Source: Pseudomonadota bacterium
GTDB lineage: Bacteria; BMS3Abin14
Assembly (NCBI GenBank): GCA_003229755.1
Contig: QIFJ01000015.1
Coordinates: 1-9,853, forward strand
Reading direction: 5' to 3'
Length of the DNA: 9,853 nt
The notes beneath the pieces were generated by a model, which did not search any database, had not been told where the DNA came from, and saw only the letters and a program-made list of their open reading frames with translations. Positions 5,706 through 9,853 of the stretch are shown one piece after another. A program made the translations under genes and the position numbers. How positions within the stretch are numbered: position 1 is the first letter of the stretch; every line of letters begins with the position of its first letter.

Positions 5706-7505
5706 TTAATAGTTATTCAGCCTCTCCCTGAGGCCCACAAGCTGGACCCTGAGGCGGTCGGGTAAGTGTTTTCCGAACTGTTCGAAGTAGGCTTCAATGT
5801 CCGGCAGTTCAGCCAACCACATCTTTGGATCGACCGCAAGGAGCTCTTCCATGTCCTCTTTCGGTACTGAGAGGCCGGACAAATCCAACCCGCCGTCCTC
5901 AGGCATAAGGCCTATGGGAGTTTCCTTCGCCCCGACCTTTCCATCCACCCTGTCGCACATCCACTTGAGTACACGGCTGTTGTCACCGAAACCGGGCCAT
6001 AGCCATCGGTCATTATCACCCTTGCGGAACCAGTTGACGTAGAAGATCCTGGGCGCCTTCTCCCCCATACTGTCACCCATCTCGAACCAGTGCTGGAAGT
6101 AGTCACCCATATTGTAGCCGCAAAACGGTTTCATCGCAAAGGGATCGCGACGCACGTGTCCCAGTCCACTCTCGACGATTATGGCTGCGGTTATCTCGGA
6201 AGAGGCCGAAGCACCCAAAAATACACCATGATCCCAGTTGTAGGCCTCATGGACCAGGGGTATGGTCGTCGCCCTGCGTCCGCCGAAGATGAAAATGTCT
6301 ATAGGGACCCCTTCAGGGTCTTCCCAGTCAGGGCTGAGGCTGGGACACTGCTCGGCAGGGGCCGTGAAGCGGGCGTTCGGGTGTGCCGCCGGCTCGTCAG
6401 TGCCCGGGGTCCAGTCCCTTCCCTTCCAGTCTATCGCGTGGGCCGGAGGATCACCGTCCATCTCCTCCCACCACACGTCTCCGTTGTCGGTGAGAGCGCA
6501 GTTCGTGAAGATGGCGTTCTCCTTCAGCATGTCCACAGCCACCGGGTTCGATCCGTTAGATGTACCCGGAGCAACGCCGAAAAAGCCCGTTTCGGGGTTG
6601 ATGGCGTGGAGGCGGCCGTTGGGTCGTATCTGCATCCAGGCGATATCATCGCCGATGGTCTCAGCTTTCCAGCCGGGTATAGTCGGCTGGATCATGGCAA
6701 GGTTAGTCTTTCCGCAGGCTGAAGGGAAAGCACCCGCAATATGATACTGCCGGCCCTCCGGGTTCGTCAGCCGAACGATTAGCATGTGCTCGGCGAGCCA
6801 CCCCTCGCGCTTGGCTATGGGAGAGGCCAGACGAAGGCTGAGGCATTTTTTACCGAGCAGGGCGTTCCCGCCGTAGCCGGACCCGTAGGACCATATCAGA
6901 TTCTCCTCCGGGAAATGGCTGATGTACTTTTCCTCCATGGGAGCGCAGGGCCAGTCGCTGTCTTCCTGCCCCTGCTCTAAAGGAGCTCCTATCGAGTGAA
7001 GGCAGGGAATGAACTCACCGTCCGTACCCAGGGCATCCAGCACCTTGTCCCCTACCCGGGTCATCAGGTGCATATTGCAGGTCGCATAGGCGCTGTCGGT
7101 GACCTGTATGCCGATCTTTGCCAGGGGCGAGCCGATGGGCCCCATGGAAAAGGGGATAACGTACATTGTGCGCCCCTTCATGCAGCCGTCGTAGAGCTTT
7201 TTCATGGTGCCTTTAAGCTCATCCGGAGCCATCCAGTTGTTTATAGGGCCAGCGTCATCCCGGGAGGTGGTGCTGACATAGGTGCGATCCTCAACCCTGG
7301 CAACGTCGCTTGGATCGGATCGGAAGAGGAAGCTGTGAGACCTCTCCTTTAACGGTATCGCCACACCGGCATCAACCATCTGAGCCATAAGCCTGTCGTA
7401 CTCTTCCCTCGTTCCATCACACAAATAGATCTCATCCGGCCGGCACATCCCGGCCACTTCCTCGACCCAGCTCTTTAAACCTTCATGCTTGATCTGCGTG
7501 ATCAT
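5706..7505 (-). CDS. pckG: Phosphoenolpyruvate carboxykinase (GTP)
   Basis: A 599-residue enzyme, the normal size for GTP-dependent PEP carboxykinase (EC 4.1.1.32), which interconverts oxaloacetate + GTP with PEP + CO2 + GDP in gluconeogenesis or, in reverse, CO2 fixation into C4 acids. Clear signatures are TYVSTTSRDDAGPINNW (75-91), YGSGYGGNALLGKKC (207-221), the kinase P-loop AFPSACGKTN (259-268) with the reactive Cys264 typical of the GTP class, and ETIGDDIAW (282-290), which supplies metal-binding acidic residues. It is unrelated in sequence to the ATP-type enzyme. The ATG at 7505 has AGAGGAGAT about 7 bases upstream. It lies 65 bp after the stress-protein gene on the same strand and is followed by the inverted repeat and a strong terminator, so it is the last gene of its transcription unit. 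I see no defect. Confidence 0.97.
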   Translation of the reverse strand: MITQIKHEGLKSWVEEVAGMCRPDEIYLCDGTREEYDRLMAQMVDAGVAIPLKERSHSFLFRSDPSDVARVEDRTYVSTTSRDDAGPINNWMAPDELKGTMKKLYDGCMKGRTMYVIPFSMGPIGSPLAKIGIQVTDSAYATCNMHLMTRVGDKVLDALGTDGEFIPCLHSIGAPLEQGQEDSDWPCAPMEEKYISHFPEENLIWSYGSGYGGNALLGKKCLSLRLASPIAKREGWLAEHMLIVRLTNPEGRQYHIAGAFPSACGKTNLAMIQPTIPGWKAETIGDDIAWMQIRPNGRLHAINPETGFFGVAPGTSNGSNPVAVDMLKENAIFTNCALTDNGDVWWEEMDGDPPAHAIDWKGRDWTPGTDEPAAHPNARFTAPAEQCPSLSPDWEDPEGVPIDIFIFGGRRATTIPLVHEAYNWDHGVFLGASASSEITAAIIVESGLGHVRRDPFAMKPFCGYNMGDYFQHWFEMGDSMGEKAPRIFYVNWFRKGDNDRWLWPGFGDNSRVLKWMCDRVDGKVGAKETPIGLMPEDGGLDLSGLSVPKEDMEELLAVDPKMWLAELPDIEAYFEQFGKHLPDRLRVQLVGLRERLNNY

Positions 7506-7543
7506 TAATCTATCTCCTCTGATAATTCAAAAGATCATGGTTC

Positions 7544-7566
7544 CAGGAAAAGTCAGCTTTTTCCTG
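7544..7566 (-). other. Stem-loop in the usp-pckG gap
   Basis: Arms CAGGAAAA (7544-7551) and TTTTCCTG (7559-7566) pair perfectly around a 7-base loop, five bases after the usp stop codon. On the minus strand the stem is not followed by a T-run beyond its own arm, so it is a poor terminator; it may be an attenuating or mRNA-processing hairpin between usp and pckG, or chance. Confidence 0.4.
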
Positions 7567-7570
7567 TATA

Positions 7571-8036
7571 TCAGTCGCACCTGTGTACGAGAACAGGGAT
7601 ATTGGAGTGGGCCAGGACCTTCGATGTTACCGTTCCAAGGATGGCTCCCGCGATCCCGCTCCTGCTGTGGGAAGCCATATAGATGAGGTCACAGCCCTTG
7701 TCCTTTGCCACCTTCATGATGCCATCCAGGGGCGATTCTCCCATCAGGTAAATGATCTCACAATCCACGCCTGCATCCTCCGCCCTGGTCTTGATCATCG
7801 TCAGATACTTGTCCGCGGAAGCCTTGTGCAGCTCCTCGAGATGGGCCATCGCCTCCTGGGCCTTTTCAGCCTCATGGGGCCCCCACAGTGCCTCAGATCT
7901 GCTGGGGCGTAAGCTTCCTGGTGACATGAACGCCCGTCACCTTGGCGTCCAGGGCTTTGGCAAGCTCAATGCCGTTTGTGATAGCATCGTCACAGATCTT
8001 CAATCCGTCGGTGGGTAGCAGGATATTCGTGAACAT
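7571..8036 (-). pseudogene. Universal stress protein (UspA family), interrupted by a frameshift
   Basis: Read with one +1 shift, this gives a 154-residue protein of normal length for a single-domain Usp. The first 47 codons from the ATG at 8036 read MFTNILLPTDG... to ...VTRKLTPQQI with the Usp start (NILLPTDG) and LAKALDAKVTGVHV, then hit TGA at 7893-7895. The remaining 107 residues continue in the +1 frame from EALWGPHEA and carry ESPLDGIMKVAKDKGCDLIYMASHSRSG, GTVTSKVL and the ending IPVLVHRCD. In the nucleotide-binding loop the first Gly of the usual HGRRG is Ser (HSRSG). The start is strong (AAGGAGG 8 bases upstream) and a good promoter precedes it. A separate start at 7927 would add an unrelated 11-residue lead and lacks a ribosome site. 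The break may be a real mutation, a sequencing error or, less likely, programmed frameshifting at ATC-TGA. Usp proteins bind ATP or sense stress in the cytoplasm. Confidence 0.82.
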
Positions 8037-8072
8037 TTATGGCCTCCTTAAAAGAGTTATTGTCGGTCGTCT

Positions 8073-8100
8073 ATAATACTGGGCCAGCCTGATATTTCAA
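8073..8100 (-). promoter_or_regulatory. Sigma70-like promoter for usp
   Basis: On the minus strand TTGAAA (8095-8100) and TATTAT (8073-8078) are separated by 16 bases; each matches the consensus at 5 of 6 positions. The -35 box overlaps the thiC stop codon (8097-8099). Transcription would start near 8066 and give a leader of about 30 bases with AAGGAGG before the usp start. It would uncouple usp, and perhaps pckG, from the thiamin genes. Confidence 0.6.
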
Positions 8101-9368
8101 CTGAAAACCTTCATCGCGCATAGCTTGCCGCACATGGAGCAATCGTCATCATCCAGATCCTTCCTGTCCGCCAGCCTCTTTTTGACCTCAACAGGATCCA
8201 GTGCCTGCTCGATCTGGCCCGGCCAGTCAAGGGAGGCGCGGGCCTTGGACATCTTAAGATCCCTGTTTATAGCTGATTCTTTTCCTCTCGCGATGTCCAC
8301 GGCGTGCGCGGCGATGCGTGTGGCAACCACTCCCCTTCGTACGTCATCGACATCCGGAAGGGCAAGGTGCTCGGCGGGAGTTACATAGCAGAGGAAATCG
8401 GCCCCTGCCATCCCGGCAAGAGCGCCTCCGATTGCTCCGGTGATGTGATCGTAACCCGCGCCGATATCTGTAACCAACGGCCCCAGAACGTAGAATGGAG
8501 CGCCGTGGCAGAGCTTCTTCTGGAGAACCACATTTGCCTGGACCTGATGCAGAGGAATATGCCCCGGCCCCTCGACCATCACCTGCACTCCTGCGTCCCA
8601 GGCTCTCAAGGTCAGTTCGCCCAGGGTAACGAGCTCCTCTATCTGGGCCGGGTCCGTGGCGTCTGCACCGCTTCCGGGCCGCAGTCCGTCCCCAAGGCTG
8701 ATGGTGACATCGTGCTTCCGGAGGATCTCGAGGATCTCATCGTACCTTGTGTACAGGGGATTTTCCTTGTTCTCCCTCTCCATCCAGGCTGCCAGAAGGG
8801 AGCCGCCCCTGCTGACAATACGAGTGATCCGGCCAGAGGACCTGACGGTTTTAACCGCTGACCTGGTTACGCCGCAGTGCAGGGTTACAAAATCAACGCC
8901 GTTCTCGGCATGGTGGATGATAGCCTTGAAAAGCTCATCCGGATCGAGCATGGACGGATCACCCCGTTTTACGTACGCCTCTACGGCCGCATCGTAAATG
9001 GGCACCGTCCCCACTGGCACCGTGGAGCGCTTGATAATCTCGCTTCGCAGTTCAGCAAGCTCACCGCCAGTGGAAAGGTCCATGATGGCATCCGCGCCGG
9101 CATCGATAGCAGCATCAAGCTTTAAAAGCTCCAGCTCCGGATCGTAGCAGGCAAGGCTGGTGCCGATGTTGGCGTTTACCTTTACCGTGAAGGGTCCGCC
9201 CACGCCCCTGGGCTTTAACGATTTGTGCGCGGGGTTAGCCGGGATGGCGGCCACGCCGCTTTTCAGGGCCGAAAGGACCTCATCTGCTTCCAGATCCTCC
9301 TGAGCTGCAACATATTTCATTTCTTTTGTTATGCGGCCTTCTAAAGCCGCTATTCGCTGTGTACTCAT
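8097..9368 (-). CDS. thiC: Phosphomethylpyrimidine synthase ThiC
   Basis: A 423-residue radical-SAM enzyme that rearranges aminoimidazole ribotide into hydroxymethylpyrimidine phosphate for thiamin synthesis. It is the short form without the long N-terminal extension of the E. coli enzyme (about 630 residues). Conserved stretches are VNANIGTS (64-71), GTVPIYDA (120-127), TLHCGVT (162-168), SRGGSLLAAWM (186-196), LGDGLRPGSGADATD (225-239), EGPGHIP (266-272), GAGYDHITGAIGG (303-315) and TPAEHLALP (330-338). His270 and His334 match the expected metal ligands. The C-terminal cluster motif is Cys410, Cys413, Cys417, i.e. CX2CX3C, one residue tighter than the CX2CX4C of the E. coli protein. The start at 9368 has GGAG 11 bases upstream, a little far. 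It follows thiE by 129 bp on the same strand; I see no TPP riboswitch in that gap. Confidence 0.97.
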   Translation of the reverse strand: MSTQRIAALEGRITKEMKYVAAQEDLEADEVLSALKSGVAAIPANPAHKSLKPRGVGGPFTVKVNANIGTSLACYDPELELLKLDAAIDAGADAIMDLSTGGELAELRSEIIKRSTVPVGTVPIYDAAVEAYVKRGDPSMLDPDELFKAIIHHAENGVDFVTLHCGVTRSAVKTVRSSGRITRIVSRGGSLLAAWMERENKENPLYTRYDEILEILRKHDVTISLGDGLRPGSGADATDPAQIEELVTLGELTLRAWDAGVQVMVEGPGHIPLHQVQANVVLQKKLCHGAPFYVLGPLVTDIGAGYDHITGAIGGALAGMAGADFLCYVTPAEHLALPDVDDVRRGVVATRIAAHAVDIARGKESAINRDLKMSKARASLDWPGQIEQALDPVEVKKRLADRKDLDDDDCSMCGKLCAMKVFS

Positions 9369-9497
9369 GACTGATCACGCTCCATAATTACATGTTAAGA
9401 AATCGGGGCTGATATTAAGTATGGTTCGCCGCTGCAATTACAATTTTACACGAAGTCGGGGACAATAACACAAGAGCAGCCAATTTGAAAGACTGCC

Positions 9498-9853
9498 TCA
9501 CAGTGAATCCGCGATCTCCTTTCTGAACTGCTTTACCGCCTCCGCAACGTCTTCCGCCTGGGTGATGGCAGTCACCATGGCCACCTTTCTGGCGCCTCGC
9601 GAAATGACCTGGCCGATGTTTGAACTGTTTATCCCTCCCATCACCGTAAAGGGTAAATTCACCTTACTCCCGATCTGCACGACCGCATCCGGCCCCAGGA
9701 AGTAGTCCACACCCTCTTTAGTCTTCGTGGGAAATATTGGGCCGATATTCACGTAATCCGCGCCCTCTTCCTGGGCTCTGAGGGCTTGTTCCGCGGAGTG
9801 GGTGGACACTCCGATGAGAAGCTCCGGCACAAGACCGCGGGCCACGCTCACCG
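9498..9853 (-). CDS. thiE: Thiamin-phosphate synthase ThiE, C-terminal part (cut by window edge)
   Basis: The last 117 or so residues of a ThiE protein; the start lies beyond the right edge, and the first in-frame GTG at 9851 is an internal Val, not a start. ThiE joins hydroxymethylpyrimidine diphosphate and thiazole phosphate to give thiamin phosphate on a TIM barrel. Diagnostic stretches are IGVSTHSAEQA, GADYVNIGPIFPTKTK, LPFTVMGGINSSNI and GARKVAMVTAI, covering the late strands and phosphate-binding loops of the barrel. About 45% of a normal 210-residue protein is missing at the N terminus, or a fused partner could be present outside the window. ThiC, which makes the pyrimidine half of the product, lies 129 bp downstream on the same strand, so the two form a thiamin cluster. 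Confidence 0.93.
   Translation of the reverse strand, partial: VSVARGLVPELLIGVSTHSAEQALRAQEEGADYVNIGPIFPTKTKEGVDYFLGPDAVVQIGSKVNLPFTVMGGINSSNIGQVISRGARKVAMVTAITQAEDVAEAVKQFRKEIADSL

Noticed and set aside
6090..6744. Plus-strand open frames opposite pckG
   Set aside because: Antisense shadows of a fully conserved enzyme; products look like no known protein.
7571..7927. A stand-alone 118-codon gene starting at 7927
   Set aside because: Its first 11 residues are the out-of-frame reading of the usp coding sequence, there is no ribosome site, and the real start with a strong Shine-Dalgarno is at 8036.
1..9853. CRISPR array, tRNA, rRNA or transposase genes
   Set aside because: No regularly spaced direct repeats, no cloverleaf or rRNA sequence recognised, and no transposase-like coding region in either strand; only the one inverted repeat at 5627-5701 hints at mobility.

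Overview
The window reads as ordinary chromosomal DNA of an anaerobic bacterium. Every gene I can support lies on the minus strand, packed with short gaps and mostly clear Shine-Dalgarno sites. The evidence for anaerobic life is a four-subunit ferredoxin-dependent 2-oxoacid oxidoreductase and a short ThiC of the kind common in anaerobes. The protein style suggests a Desulfobacterota (former Deltaproteobacteria) relative, but that is an impression, not a search result.

Layout in transcription order, from the right edge leftwards: (1) thiamin genes, with the end of thiE (9498-9853, cut by the window edge) and complete thiC (8097-9368). (2) A universal-stress-protein gene (7571-8036) with its own sigma70-like promoter overlapping the end of thiC; it is interrupted by a frameshift after codon 47. 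(3) pckG, a GTP-type PEP carboxykinase (5706-7505), followed by a perfect 28-bp inverted repeat and then a strong terminator. (4) A 349-bp non-coding region (5357-5705) holding that repeat, the terminator, a TTGACA-type promoter abutting it, and three identical TGGTCAGACCA palindromes. (5) A Cdc48/VAT-like double-ring AAA+ ATPase (3182-5356). (6) A FadR-subfamily GntR regulator (2414-3151). (7) Oxidoreductase subunits gamma (1703-2317), delta (1334-1684), alpha (125-1318) and the start of beta (1-55).

The most interesting feature is the control region of block 5-7. The palindromes fit the FadR/PdhR operator type (TGGTC-N-GACCA), and the GntR protein keeps arginines equivalent to those FadR uses to read such sites. 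One palindrome sits at the predicted transcription start, so the simplest reading is an autoregulated operon in which a bacterial Cdc48-like unfoldase is made together with its repressor and possibly with the oxidoreductase. The pairing of a Cdc48-type unfoldase with a 2-oxoacid oxidoreductase under one FadR-type switch is the best candidate here for something not well described.

The genes fit a common metabolic theme: the oxidoreductase interconverts a 2-oxoacid and its acyl-CoA (pyruvate/acetyl-CoA would be the default), PEP carboxykinase works at the oxaloacetate/PEP node, and ThiC/ThiE supply the thiamin that becomes the oxidoreductase cofactor. That link is inference from neighbourhood only.
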